A DNA stretch of 64,000 nt from Trissonchulus latispiculum (taxonomy: Eukaryota; Nematoda; Enoplea; Enoplida; Ironidae): assembly GCA_030248195.1 (NCBI GenBank), contig JASAND010018392.1:1-64000 (forward strand), written 5' to 3'. Positions 30,958 to 42,731 of the stretch are shown here, piece by piece. The notes beneath the pieces were generated by a model that ran no database searches, was not told the origin of the DNA, and was given only the letters and a program-made list of their open reading frames with translations. Position 1 is the first letter of the stretch; each line of letters opens with the position of its first letter. Position numbers and translations under genes: made by a program.

Positions 30958-31941
30958 GGTGGTGATTTCTTTTGGGCACATATAGTTGGTTGGCGGCGTA
31001 AATCAAGATGAAATTTGACGAAACTTTCCAAAATACGTTCTTTTAGCGTTCTAACACCCTCCGCGCAATCCCGATTTAAAAATTCGAGATTTCCGGTCAG
31101 GCGGTTTTCCCCAATTTCTGAAAGTTTAACAGCAGCTATACAGTTATGACTATATTTATTCGAAAGATCTCATTGAGTTTTATATTTTTGCTTTTTAAAG
31201 CAACGTTCTAGCTTTTCTCTACCGTCAGATATAGCCAATTTTCTTGTTTTGGTTTCGAAAACTTGTCATTTTTGCAGAAATCAAATAATCCACCATTTCT
31301 CGAACTATGTTATGCAAGCCGTAAAATCAAACTAAGGGCATCCATCTTAAGGTCTCATAGGGGCAAATTATCCCACACATGATCGTCTTCCAACAGCTAT
31401 CCCGTAGTCTGCTATCATAAAAATGTAGTTTTTGCAAAAACACGACCAATTTTTTCCAAAGATTGTGGAGCACTCACCATGCAAGCTGGAGGGCTGCTAC
31501 TTAATAGATGTGTTGTGCACAAATATACCCAGGGACGTTTTTTTAGTTGCCCCGATTACTGTTTTTTAGGTAAAGTAATCGTTTGACAAATTTGGAAAAA
31601 GTAGGCAAACTACAGGTTACGCGCACATTTCAGCTTATTTCTCTATAACGAAGAGCGATTTTACAATAAATAAAAAATCGTCCCCAGCTATTTTATAACC
31701 GGTATCGAATGATATAACCGATGCGAAAGAATTTACTTGAGTCTGCAAAAAATCTGGAAAATTATACTTCTTCTAAAATGTGTTAAAAATATTTTAGAAA
31801 AGCAACATTAATTTCATGCGTCGTATGCATTAAAAAGAGAAAATGTCAAGCTACATTTTGATATAAAAATGGCTTTTTAACTCCAAGTAATTAACGAGTA
31901 ATAATGGTGCAAACTTTATGAGACCAAAGGGAATCACCACC
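30958..31941. mobile_element. TTAA-flanked element with GGTGGTGATTYC termini
   Basis: TTAA at 30954-30957 and 31942-31945; TIRs of about 28 bp (GGTGGTGATTTCTTTTGG / CCAAAGGGAATCACCACC). Its TIRs differ from the GGGGGGTCC family, so this is a second TTAA-using family. A solo right end is at about 52535-52556. Confidence 0.88.
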
Positions 31942-32436
31942 TTAAAGCGTGTTAATTTTAACTCTTCATGAAACCACGCGGAGTTAAAATTTTTAACTCT
32001 CTAACTCGCAGGACTCTTTTAACTCTTTCTTGAAAAGGATCGAGTTAATTTTAACTCTACTCTACCCTTTCTTGAAAAGGCCCTGAGATCGAAAACGGCG
32101 CACGGTCACCTCGCAACTTTTTTGCCAAATTTAAAATTTTGACCTGTTATTGCTGAAGAAGCAAGCAAGGCTCGAAAGCCGGAATACTTTTAATATTTAG
32201 TACTAGTAACAATAAACATTCGTGGCAAAAAGTGACAAAATTGGTCAAACGGTTAATTCACCAGAGCTTAAAAATTTTTTGAAAAAACCTTTTTCCAACT
32301 AAAATTTGTACGTTGGCGTCCTGCCAAAAACGGTGTATATGAAATATATTGTAGCCCATCATAAACGTTTTTACTTTGGTATGTTGACTAACGATAGGCG
32401 AAAAAGTAGCTCTCTCCGACGATGTCGTGCCAACTA

Positions 32437-32889
32437 CAGTCCTGGCCAGAAATAGTGTACCTACCCTTCGCGAATGCGAATGGCGTTCGTCTGTTCGCGA
32501 AAGTGCGAACGGCCAAATTTTGCGAAGGCTGACCTTTGTGACCCTTCGCACCCATTCGCAGTTTTGTTTATACCTAAGGCCAGTATTCTTGACGGCAGTA
32601 TTTACTTGGCATAGACAACTGAACTGACAGGGCTACTACTAAAACTGATAGAAAGGCCACTACTAAATGCTAGTGCAATTGAGGTTTCTGATTTACAACA
32701 GTTGTCAATCTGCCTTAAAAGTCCCAGCAGGGTATCTAAACTACTGGAGATGCCTTCGCAGTGGCGCGAAGGCTAAGATTTGAAATTGTTCGCACCTTCG
32801 CGAAGAAATTCAGCATTCGCAAGCTGCGAATGGCTTCGCGAAATTGCGAAAATTCCCGAAAATAGGTACACTATTTCTGGCCAGGACTG
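32437..32889. mobile_element. Tc1/mariner-like MITE with TTCGCGAA words
   Basis: TIRs CAGTCCTGGCCAGAAATAGT and its complement, near perfect over about 29 bp, between TA dinucleotides (32435-32436, 32890-32891). The inside holds arrays of TTCGCGAAT/ATTCGCGAA. No transposase. Confidence 0.92.
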
Positions 32890-33150
32890 TAGTGATGTTT
32901 CAGGCGGCCCATTTATTTTCAGTTTCAGATTCAGTTTTAGGGCTGCTACCCGAGGATTTTCAGTTTCAGTTTCAGGCGGTTGCTCGTCATAATTTCAGAT
33001 TCAGATTCAGTTTCAGTTTTAGATCTAATTTTATCTGATTATCAGGTTCAGTTTCAGGCGGTTGCTCGTAGGAATTTCAGATTCAGATTCAGTTTCAGTT
33101 TCAGGCCTAACCCAAATTAATTTCAGTTTCAGTTTCAGTTTCAGGCCTAG
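32890..33150. repeat. hAT-like solo end with TTTCAG arrays
   Basis: TAGTGATGTTTCAGGCGG then TTTCAG words to about 33146. Its first TA is the TSD of the mariner-like insertion, so that MITE landed exactly at this terminus. No right end found. Confidence 0.6.
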
Positions 33151-33249
33151 ACTAAAATTTGATTTTTCTATTTTTTACTAGTCAAATTTTTACATTGAAT
33201 TTTATGGAACGTCTTATAAACACATTATTTTTATTAGGTTGTGGTTGTG

Positions 33250-35440
33250 TGTCCGGGGATTTTTCTTTCACAAGAAGTTTCTATGTTCTAAATAGTTGCA
33301 AATAGAAAAATCTCATCTATGCTCTATTTTTCGAACATTCAAGAATAGAAATTAGAAATTTTAGGCTCTAAATTCTAAATAAATTGAACAAAAAGTTTAG
33401 GATTTAGAACCATAGGATTTCAGTTTCTTCAGAAAATTCTTAATTTCTAAACTCCTATAATCTAAATTTAAAAACATTAGTTTGCACTTACAAATTAGAA
33501 CTTTGAAAATTTTTTAATTTCTAAATTCTATGTTTGAAGTTTTCACCAATCACTGAAGACCTAGAATGAAGCCAACCAATCAGCAGCGAGGTGATTTCGA
33601 AATAGCTCCTTAAACGCTTTAGTTGTTGGCGTTGCGCTGTTGTTACAAGAGCAAGCGATAGAAAGCACTTGACCTGATACAGAAAATTCTGCAGTTGGAG
33701 CGTCCATGCGGTTGATTTGTTAGCCGAATATATAACAAAAACTACATTACATTATATTACATGTAATAAATAATTATATATTAAGCTGAATTACGTGTAG
33801 TTAACGCGAATTTTTCAAAGTAAATTCTGGGTAGTTAAAGGGAAGTTGATTAAAACAATAAAGGGTATATACACTATGTTGTTTTGCCTATGCTGATCTC
33901 ATGAAGTAAATGGACCAGCTGATTTTGAACCGTAGTAATTTACCACAATTTAGTTTCGAATGACATGAAGGGATATGTGAAGAGTATGAAAACAGTCTTG
34001 ATTACTCTAACTTCGCTAAGAAGCAGACTTTCAATTTAACCTTTTGCACACAGTCTTGCTTGTTTTATCTTGTTTGTTTTTAATGCCGTGAAAAGATTTT
34101 ATATGCTCTTGCTTTTTTTGCAAATTCTTGAGTAATTAAATTCTAGTAAGTAAGTTAGGCCACACTCTTAAAAAGACTCCTGTAGAAATTACAGGAATTC
34201 TTGTAGCTTTCTACCAAAGTGCTCCTATGCCGTCAGTCACTGGCGGAGCTTCCTGTATTTTCCGCAAAAGCAACATGCATATTTTATCGGACCCTTGATT
34301 TGTGAAAATTACAGGAGTTTCCTGTGGAAACCTGTAGTTTCGTTCGTCTTTTTCGACAATCCTAAATCAGATACCAAACCTGTAGTTTTTATAAAATAAA
34401 ACCTGTAATTTGCACTGGAGCGAGCTGTTAATGGAAAAGGGGGGCAGTTGCGGGGGGAACGGCCGCTCCCAAAATATTCTCGGCAGGGAGAGGCCATTAC
34501 AAAAACTCACCCACGGGGTGTTGAAAGAATTAAAATGTGAAAACATTCAAAAAATTTCAGTCTTCAAAAATCATGGTCACTGTCGCATGCTTACACATTC
34601 AATTTGCTTTATTAGCGTATCGAGTAATAAGCGAAGGAGTAAACCTGTACACCAGTAAAAACCACAGGTTTCATATGTATAGAATATATACCAGTCTAAC
34701 TTGTAATCCTTTCTACCAAAGTATATCCGAAGAAACTCCCAACGATGTCCTGTGGAAATTAACAAGACTTTACCTGTATTTTCTCAAAAGGTTTTGTATT
34801 TATGATCTACAAGTGATTCGTGTAGTTTCTACGGGAACATTTCTAAGAGTGCAGGAAGGTTTCGAGTTTGAGGAAAATACATGTGAAACACTTGAGATCC
34901 ACATTCCAGTCTTGAGACTTGCAACTTGAGAAATTTCATACTGTCCTCTGGATGACCCAACATTAGCGTAAACAGATAAGTTTTTATTACTATGACAGTA
35001 AGGTAATTTTTGTTACATTTCGGTTATATACCAAATCATCCGAAGCGCAACGCCAACAACTAAGAACTGTTCTGTTTCAAGAGCTGTTTCGAAGTCACGG
35101 CGCTGCTAATTGGTTGGCTTGATTCTAGGTCTTCAGTGATTGGTGAAAACTTCAAACATAGAATTTAGAAATTAAAAAATTTTCAAAGTTCTAATTTGTA
35201 AGTGCAAACTAATGTTTTTAAATTTAGATTATAGAAGTTTAGAAATTAAGAATTTTTCTGAAGAAACTGAAATCCTATGGTTCTAAATCCTAAACTTTTT
35301 GTTCAATTTATTTAGAATTTAGAGCCTAAAATTTCTAATTTCTATTCTTGAATGTTCGAAAAATAGAGCATAGATGAGATTTTTCTATTTGCAACTACTT
35401 AGAACATAGAAACTTCTTGTGAAAGAAAAATCCCCGGACA
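33250..35440. mobile_element. Long-TIR element with TGTCCGGGGA termini, copy 1
   Basis: Arms of about 350 bp (33250-33600 against 35085-35440), highly similar, rich in TTCTAAAT-type words. GTTGTGGT flanks both sides (33238-33245, 35441-35448), with four extra bases on the left. The element at 34163-34851 lies inside. Confidence 0.85.
34163..34851. mobile_element. CACTCTTARAAA-end MITE
   Basis: Ends CACTCTTAAAAAG and TTTCTAAGAGTG with CA on both outer sides; ACCTGTAG/CTACAGG words inside. The CACTC start recalls CACTA-type termini but the superfamily is uncertain. Confidence 0.65.
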
Positions 35441-36426
35441 GTTGTGGTGTGCATATGCAGTAAAACCTCAGTCAAAACTCAATTTTCAATAGTAAAAGTG
35501 TTTTGTTTTGTGTATTACACATTTTTTAAATTTGTGACTGGTATGGTCGGTTTTGCGAGACAAGAATGTATCTAGTAGTGATGTGGATCGGATCGGATCG
35601 GCAGTAAAAAATTTAACCGATCCGATCCAGTAAAATTATTTGTCGATCCGATCCGATTCGATCCGGGTCCTGGATCGGTCGATCCGATCCGATCCGGCGA
35701 TCCGGGTTAGTTTCTTCAAAAAGCTAGACGAAATTTATTTTAAAGTCGGATTTACAGTGTCAAACACATCTTACACACTATAATTTGACTGAGCTAGCTT
35801 CATTTTATTATTCCGATAAACACATGCATAAGGAAATAAGAAAGATTGCTGAAGTAAAATTTTAGAAAGCAGAGAGCTAGAAAATGAACGTTACGTACTG
35901 AGCAAATATTACGTAACAAAGAAAATACGAAAGCACTTTATCAGTTAAAAGCTATAAGGCTAAAAATTAAGTTCTTCGAAACTAAAACTGTAACTTTTTT
36001 GGATTATTGGATGTTCCGTCGAATCTACATACAGCATAAATTTCAACAATCTGTTTCATATTTTCGGTTGCGAGGTATTTTCAATATGTTTTGCTACTTT
36101 TTAAAAACTCAATTACTTGTAAATTTCAACTTGCGTTTACAGTTCTCAAGTCTGACAAATTTTGTCCGGGGAATTTTCGGGTCATCCTAATTTCTTGATG
36201 CAAGCAACTAAAATTTAGAACTTAGGAACGAACAAAGTCTTAAATTCTAAATCCAAACCAATGAATTACAAATTACAAATTACAAATTAAAATTTAGGAG
36301 CCTTCACTAATAGTAAATCTTTAATGTGCTTTAAACTTTAGACCACATATTTGACTTAATTCCAGAATGTTTAAAATCTGCGAGCATTATCATGCAAACA
36401 ATGTATTTTTTAGCACTAAGAAGTTA

Positions 36427-36791
36427 GGAACCGTGTCAAAATTAAAACCATGTAAACGTTGAAATTTACGCGAATTTTGTGAATTTCTAAAACGTTTACA
36501 CGATTTCTACACGTTTGTTTTTATGACCTTCTTTTTGCAGCTACTTTTTTCTTTCCGATAAGTAGCAGCAAAAGCTGACTGACTGTGGGTATACAATGGC
36601 ATAAAACGTTTAAGCTTCTGCACCAAACTTTTCTTTTCTTTTCATTAAAGCGCAGACTTGCTGGCTGTACTACAAATATTAGCAGAAAAACAAAATGTAA
36701 AGGAAGCCGCTTACATGGTTTTCACTCGAGTAAAATCATGTAATGAAATCGTGTAAATGATGAATTTAAAAGACATTTTTGACACAGTTCC
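36427..36791. mobile_element. PIF/Harbinger-like (Tourist) MITE, TTA TSD
   Basis: TIRs GGAACCGTGTCAAAA / TTTTGACACAGTTCC with TTA duplicated (36424-36426, 36792-36794). The opposite arm of the host element keeps the unoccupied site (about 38360), proving the borders. The interior has TGTAAACG/CGTTTACA words. Confidence 0.9.
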
Positions 36792-37488
36792 TTAGACTTT
36801 AGATTCTAGCGCTTAGAACTTAGGCATTATTGTTTGAAAGCTCACCCAACTAAACAGCGAATCAGATTCCTGCTGGCAACCAATGGCATCACAACGATAG
36901 TTATCAAAAATTATAGTTTACAGGAAACTTCTGTAGAACTACTCCGTTTGTATTTGCTCTGCTAGTGAGTAATAAAAATGCTGTTAGGATTAATTAAGTA
37001 AAAGCGGGTTTTGTTCCATCTAACCTTGCTTTCAAACTACAAAACGAGCACATCCAACAAATTTTTCTAGGTTGAATTGCAGCAAAATTAACAGTTTATC
37101 TCCTCAAAGCCTAATTAAAATGAAAACTTTTGAAATATATAAAAGTAATGCCAGCGTTTATTTATAGTTTCAGTTTGTTGTTAGATGGGGATTTCTTGTT
37201 TAACATTAAAATCAAAAATACATTTTTTGTTATATTCTTCAAAGAGACTAGCAGCATATGTACAGTTTTTAACCAGATATGAATCATGTTGATCCAGAAA
37301 TGCTTCAATCATGGCTAACAATGGCATCAGTATCAAGGAAATATACCGGGAAAACTCAAAATTCTAAATCCTGGCGATAAGGGGTTTTCTGAAACATCAG
37401 TGAAGGGTTTTAAAGTCTGTGTACATTATTTCATGCCGAAATTTGCGAATCCAGCAGGCAACTGATTATATATTCACAAGACAACTTC

Positions 37489-37869
37489 GTGCTTAGAAGC
37501 AAAAGTGGGTCGACGACTCGACGTTACATTAATGGTATTCTTGAGGCTGCCAATCTGAGGAGAGTTAATGAACACACAATTGCCAAAAGTTTGCTGAGAT
37601 TGTATCTAGCTGACCATACTGCAAGATATTTGTTTGTTCAAAGAAATGTCAACCCTATACTTTATCAGGCCGGATTTTTGGCCATCAGATTAACTTCGAT
37701 CAAACTAAGAGTAAGTTTGTTTTGGGGTCATTTGCGTGGCGTCGGTGGAAGGTTACTCGGGATGCAGAAGTGATGCCAATAAAGAACAATGCCATTATGT
37801 ATCAGAAAGTATTCTGTGAATCTGCGGCGAAGTTTGGAATGTGGGATGAGGAAAATAGTGCCAAATAAG
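37489..37869 (+). pseudogene. Integrase-core (DDE) transposase relic, frameshifted
   Basis: The first frame (37489-37770) contains ARYLFVQRNVNPILYQAGF. After a frameshift near 37680 the other frame reads FGHQINFDQ-like, then MPIKNNAIMYQKVF and FGMWDEEN before a stop near 37868. In metazoan rve-type integrase-core transposases the order NPI.YQA.YFGH...DQNE...MP.KN...Y..V......GMWD is familiar, which is the basis of this call. Catalytic acidic residues cannot all be placed and the end is lost, so it is dead. Family assignment is from memory of the motif order; a profile search would decide. Confidence 0.5.
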
Positions 37870-39021
37870 AGATTAAGCGCTAAGAGACCAAATATAAACT
37901 TGTAACTCTATAGTGTAACTCTATATGTAACTCTTGTGGCATTCCATTCTTCACTTCAGATTAGGAAAAGCTGTTTCGTCAGTGGGATTTAAACTAGCAA
38001 CGGCGAAGTACCACGAAACTACTCTTACTGAGTTAGGCAGGCTTATTGGCATCAAAAGTTTTGCAGTTCATAAAGTGTGTTTGAATTCAATAATGCCATG
38101 GTCAAACGTAAACCATTCATAAGCTCCGTCAAGGTCATGCCGTTGATTGCCAGACATGTTCGTAAAACAACGAGATGACGTATATCATTCTGTCATAACA
38201 AACATAAACTATAAGCGACCGAAGAAGAAGCTACTTTTATTGGATAGCACTACGATTTCATTGGCTACAAACAGGATTCTGATTGGCTGTTTAGTTGGGC
38301 GAGCTTTCAAAACAATATATATAATGCTTAAATTCTAAGCGCTAGAATCTAAAGCCTAACTTCTTAGTGCTAAACATGCATTGTTTGCATGATAATGCTC
38401 GCAGATTTTAAACATTCTGGAATTAAGTCAAATATGTGGTCTAAAGTTTAAAGCACATTAAAGATTTACTATTAGTGAAGGTTCCTAAATTTTAATTTGT
38501 AATTTTTATATTCATTGGTTTGGATTTAGAATTTCAGACTTTGTTCGTTCCTAAGTTCTAAACTTTAGTTGCTTGCATCAAGAAATTAGGATGACCCGAA
38601 ATTTCCCCGGACAAAATTTGCTCAGCTAATTTCCGTAAGTAGAAGGAAAAGCTTCATGAAACACTGACAACTTGAGCTTGTGATTCATGTGTAAGTACTT
38701 TATGTACATGTGTAAGTACTACCCGCAAGCTGGTACCCGCCCCGCCCCGCCCCGCGGCCCGCAGTCAACTGATACCCGCAAGATACCCGCAAAATTTTTC
38801 TAATGCTAAAAGACTACTGTGCTGTTGAATTTATTAAAAAATGTCAATAATCCGAAATAAACTTTATTAAAAGCTTCTAAACTGTAGTTTAAATTATAAT
38901 GTTATTCAGGTGTGTTGTCGAAATATGGAAATTAACCAAAATTGCTGAAGTTTGTGGAAAAAATACCAAATTTTTTTCGAAAACTTTAAAAATTTAAACT
39001 AACTGATACATTTAATTAGGT

Positions 39022-39653
39022 ATGCACCTGGGCTTGGAGCCCGATGTCAGCCTCGGTGGTTAAGTCCCGGTGCCGACAGGGACAAAACTTGTAATTTTTG
39101 ACAATTTTTAGCCAAATTTTGGAATTTTAATAGTAAAAATTAAGTTAAATTGGTACAGACCATAACTGAACGGGAGGTCAAATTTCACCGACCCTTGTGG
39201 AAGCAAATTTGGATACCCCTTGTGAGAGTGACTTTTCTTAGGGGTACTTTTGAAACGACTTTTAAGCAAATTTAACGAAAAACAGCAATTTTTTAGCGAA
39301 AACGCGTTTTTCGGAAGCTTTTAGCAAAAAATAGAAATTTGAAGTGAAAAATTCCGGCGTAGCCGGAAAATTTCTGGAAATTTTTGTCGTATAACCTATT
39401 TTTTGGAAAATTTTCTTAGCTCTTGCGGCCGATTTTCTTACTCCTTGTGGGAACTAATTCGATGACCCCTTGTGGACGACTTCGCCCCCTTGTTCACCTG
39501 TGGTACAGACAGAAAGTTTGTTTCATTTCTCATCTATTATTATTGAAAACAATAATAGTAATTTTGTTGATTCTTAAAACCATGGTAAAATTTTTAAGAA
39601 AATTCTCCTATTTAGACCGCAATTTTCAGGCCTCGGCCTCTTGCGTGGTGCAT
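39022..39653. mobile_element. ATGCACC-end MITE, copy 2
   Basis: ATGCACCTGGGC...GTGGTGCAT around a core homologous to 5731-6019, expanded by the insertion at 39161-39502. Confidence 0.6.
39161..39502. mobile_element. CATAACTGAACGGGAGG...TTCACCTGTG element, copy 2
   Basis: Perfect 8-bp TSD GTACAGAC (39153-39160, 39503-39510); internal CCCTTGTGG words; about 80% similar to 29254-29640. Confidence 0.88.
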
Positions 39654-39886
39654 CTTTACTAGAAATTAATGTTGGCCTCGTGTAGTTTCGAAAAAAGACC
39701 CATGTTGCAAAGCTAAGGACTAGTCTTATTAAATCAAACGCATCCTCTAGAAATTAAAAAATGATCAAGGTTTTGAATTCGATGCAAATTATGCATAGTT
39801 CGGCTCTGCTTAAGGATAGAATATCCAAAGTTCTACAAATGCACATACAGTTGTCGGACGCAGATTAAAGACTAATATAACGTAAA

Positions 39887-40274
39887 CATATACCAGAACG
39901 GGAGGTCAAAGTAAGACTCAAATGACCCTCCTGGCAGCCAATTTGAGCGTCTATTGTGGGAGCACATTTTGCCAGATTCAAGCTATATATACACATGTAG
40001 CTTATTTTCACCAAATTATGCGAATTTTAACTGAAAAATTAACTTTTTAATATGAAACAACATTCTTTGGACGACTTTTAGCAAAACACTGGGAAGTTTT
40101 TAGTAAAACATCTGGCGAAGTCGGAAATGTTTCTGGAATTTGAGTTTGAAAACTTGTTGTTTTCATTTTTAACCTCCTGGGGCCGAATGTGGCCGAATGA
40201 CCGCTTGTGAGAGCAATTTTGGTACCACTTGTGGGGGAATTCGCTGAGAGGAGATTTTTTCCTGTCCACCTGTG
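39887..40274. mobile_element. Same family, copy 3 (diverged)
   Basis: CAGAACGGGAGGTCAAAG start and GTCCACCTGTG end with CTTGTGGG words inside. The flanks are not a convincing duplication. Confidence 0.65.
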
Positions 40275-41071
40275 AATTGAAACAAAACAACAAAGCAGAA
40301 CCTAGCAATTTTTTGAAATCAACACTATTTTTTCTGAACACATTTCAGAAAATTGTTAGAATTTTAATGAATATATCAGAAGGAGATACCCGCAACTACC
40401 CGCGCGGGTAGCCTGCGGGTAGCAGAATTTCTATTACCCGCGGGTACCTGCGGGTACCCGTGGGTACCCGTGGGTACCCGCGGCCCACTTCCAACTCTGT
40501 GTTCACTATGTGCGAATCTACGCGGCTTATATTCTCCCTGAGAAACTAAAACCTTGGAGCAGCAAACGTTGTAGAAGGAAAATAGGAAAAGGAAACGTTT
40601 GTGCACCAAATACAACAGCAATTTAAGTCATATTTGGTGATAATTCTGAGTATGGTGAGGTTGTAATTTATATGATGATTGAAATCTAGCAGGATCGCCG
40701 ATCCGACTGGCTCAAACGATTCGATCCAAGCCGATCCAACGGGCCTACCGATCCGATCCGATCCGATCCGATCCTGCTTCCGGATCGCGGATCGGATCGC
40801 TTTTGCCGATCCGATCCACATCACTAGTATCTAGGTATACATAAGTAGAAATTCATTTAGCGGTACATTACAATGCAGCCACATACAATACAACATTGCT
40901 TGCAATGTTTCAAATGCGTATGTTCGAGCTGATAATAATTTCAGACAATACATCGTCTGAAAATGGTATTTTCAGGCTAAGCGTAGTCTGAAATTAAAAA
41001 TTTCAGGCTAAGCGTTGTCTTACAATTTTTAGTCATAAATTGATTGGTACTTGCAGGCGTGGTAAGACCAG

Positions 41072-42728
41072 GGCCCTGTTGCATAAAAACTAACAGTGTT
41101 AGCTGCTAGACTGTTAGACTGTTAGACTAATATTTAACAGTGTTGGAAATTTTGTTGCATAAAGCTACTGTTAGAAACAAGCTGATTCTAACAGTCTAAT
41201 AATCAGTGTAGATGTGACATTTAAGTGCAAATTCCGGGGCACTGATAATCAGTCTGCTAATCAGTGCATCTTTTGGTTAGGGCGGTGATAATTTGCTTAT
41301 TATTGCCTTATTATTACTATCTGTTTTTTTGTGCTTTCATTGCTGTTTTGATGCTTAAAGACTGATATAGGTTTTTAGAAATTTAATTTCGATTCCCTTA
41401 TTGTCCTATTTCACTTGGGGGTTGGATTTGTAAAGTGCCAAAAAAATTTTAGGAAGTGTTGGATGAGTGTAGTCATACATGTCGATTCAGCGATTGCCTG
41501 AATCAGATTCAGAAAATATTACTTAAGCTTAAACAAGGACAATCAGAATAAAAAATTTGAATAAGTCTAGAAAATTAGATTACTGCGTTCAAGTCTTAAA
41601 ATAAATTGAGTTAAATTCGTGAAAGTATATAAGTTGAAAAAATCGTTAATTCCGCTATTTTATTAAGTCAATTAGACAGTTAACATTGCAAAAAATTCTG
41701 CAAACTTCATTAAAATTTATTAAAATGCAAGAACTCTCTACTGACAGTAGACCTAACGGTGTCCATACGACTGATAGACTGTTAGCTCTAAATTATCAGT
41801 CTAAAGCTAACACTGTTGAAGTATATACAACAAACGGCTTGTAGGAATCTGGTGGGGGCCCCCAAAATTGGAAGAGAAAATTAATCCTTTAATTGCTGTC
41901 CTGCTGAGATGTTGGTTTGTATTAAAGAGAAATGGAGAAGGTCAGACGTAAAGGTCATTTCTTTGGGGGCCCCATCAGATTTTCTAACTACAAAGTTAGT
42001 ACAAAAGTAAGAAATATTGAAGTTTTATAACAGTAACTTAAAAGTTAGAGCAATGTTCTAAGATTTTACTATAGCATAATAATTTCAAAATTAAAAGTTA
42101 AAGCTTCTCTATAATGCTTTGAAAGTTTAACTCTTTCTTATTAAACAAAATTGTGGTAAGTTATGGTTTGATTTTTAGCTTTAAGTTTTTTGCAATTTAT
42201 TTAGTTTTGAATTTATAGAAACAGTTTTCTGAATACTTTTAATTGGTCAAATTACAGTCGAATTCTGCTGTATATAATCCACGCAACCTAACACTAGATC
42301 TCTTAAATTAGCTTATGTATTTAGTCTATTTGCGTTTTTAGTTCATTGCATAACTTGTCAAGTATTTGAACACTGCTCGAATTCCAAAACTCCAGTTTCA
42401 ATATTTCTTACTTTTGTACTAACTTTGTAGTTGGAAAATCTGATGGGGTCCCCAAAGAAATGACCTTTACGTCTGACCTTCTCCATTTCTCTTTAATACA
42501 AACCAACATCTCAGCAGGAGAGCAATTAAAGGATTAATTTTCTCTTCCAATTTTGGGGGCCCCACCAGATTCCTACAAGCCCAACAAACATTGTTAAATT
42601 TACTGTTATAACACTGTTAATTATCAGTTAACAGTGAGTTAACAGTGTTAGACTTTACGCAACAGAAACCACTGTTAAGCTGAGGCTGTTAGACTGTTAG
42701 ACTGATAAAACTTTTATGCAACAGGGCC
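41072..42728. mobile_element. GGCCCTGTTGCATAAAA-end element, CAG TSD
   Basis: TIRs GGCCCTGTTGCATAAAA / TTTTATGCAACAGGGCC with CAG on both sides (41069-41071, 42729-42731). CTAACAGTGTTAG words in both orientations fill both ends. The 3-bp TSD and GG start resemble PIF/Harbinger, though CAG is not the usual TWA. Hosts the nested element at 41836-42581. Confidence 0.85.
41836..42581. mobile_element. Nested foldback, GGCTTGTAGGAATCTGG ends, 8-bp TSD
   Basis: Perfect TSD CAACAAAC (41828-41835, 42582-42589) and arms of about 170-200 bp, almost identical. A diverged relative starts near 58915. Confidence 0.95.
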
Positions 42729-42731
42729 CAG

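Larger units (their letters stand above)
25683..32280. mobile_element. 6.6-kb composite inverted-repeat element
   Basis: Outer arms 25683-25880 and 32084-32280 are near-identical inverses starting AAAAAATTTTTAAGCTCTGG. Directly inside, GGGCCTTTTCAAGAAAGGG (25881) and its complement (to 32083) begin arrays of GAGTTAAAATTAACTC-like words (25881-26110, 30386-30957, 31946-32083). The interior contains the insertions listed at 26917, 27061, 29254, 29742 and 30958. The outer TSD is obscured by A/T runs. Confidence 0.75.
36163..38613. mobile_element. Long-TIR element with TGTCCGGGGAA termini, copy 2
   Basis: AAATTT on both sides (36157-36162, 38614-38619); arms 36163-36426 plus 36792-36840 against about 38322-38613. 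The left arm is split by the element at 36427-36791. It contains the integrase-like relic at 37489-37869, the best candidate for its own former transposase. Confidence 0.85.
38725..40499. repeat. GTACCCGC-array pair; right end CCACTTCCAACTCTG
   Basis: ACCCGC/GCGGGT words at 38727-38792 and 40387-40485. The right side ends CCACTTCCAACTCTG at 40499, the complement of a CAGAGTTGG hAT-like terminus also seen at 51001. The left terminus is unclear. Confidence 0.55.
35576..40826. mobile_element. 5.25-kb hAT-type element with GATCCG arrays
   Basis: TIRs TAGTGATGTGGATCGG / CCGATCCACATCACTA and perfect 8-bp TSD GTATCTAG (35568-35575, 40827-40834). GATCCG/CGGATC arrays occupy 35585-35710 and 40690-40820. 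The interior carries other elements (36163-38613, 38725-40499, 39022-39653). No hAT transposase is visible, so the length comes from nested insertions. Confidence 0.93.

Noticed and set aside
34537..34929. 130-codon frame
   Set aside because: Spans the CACTC-end MITE and its flank; no domain.
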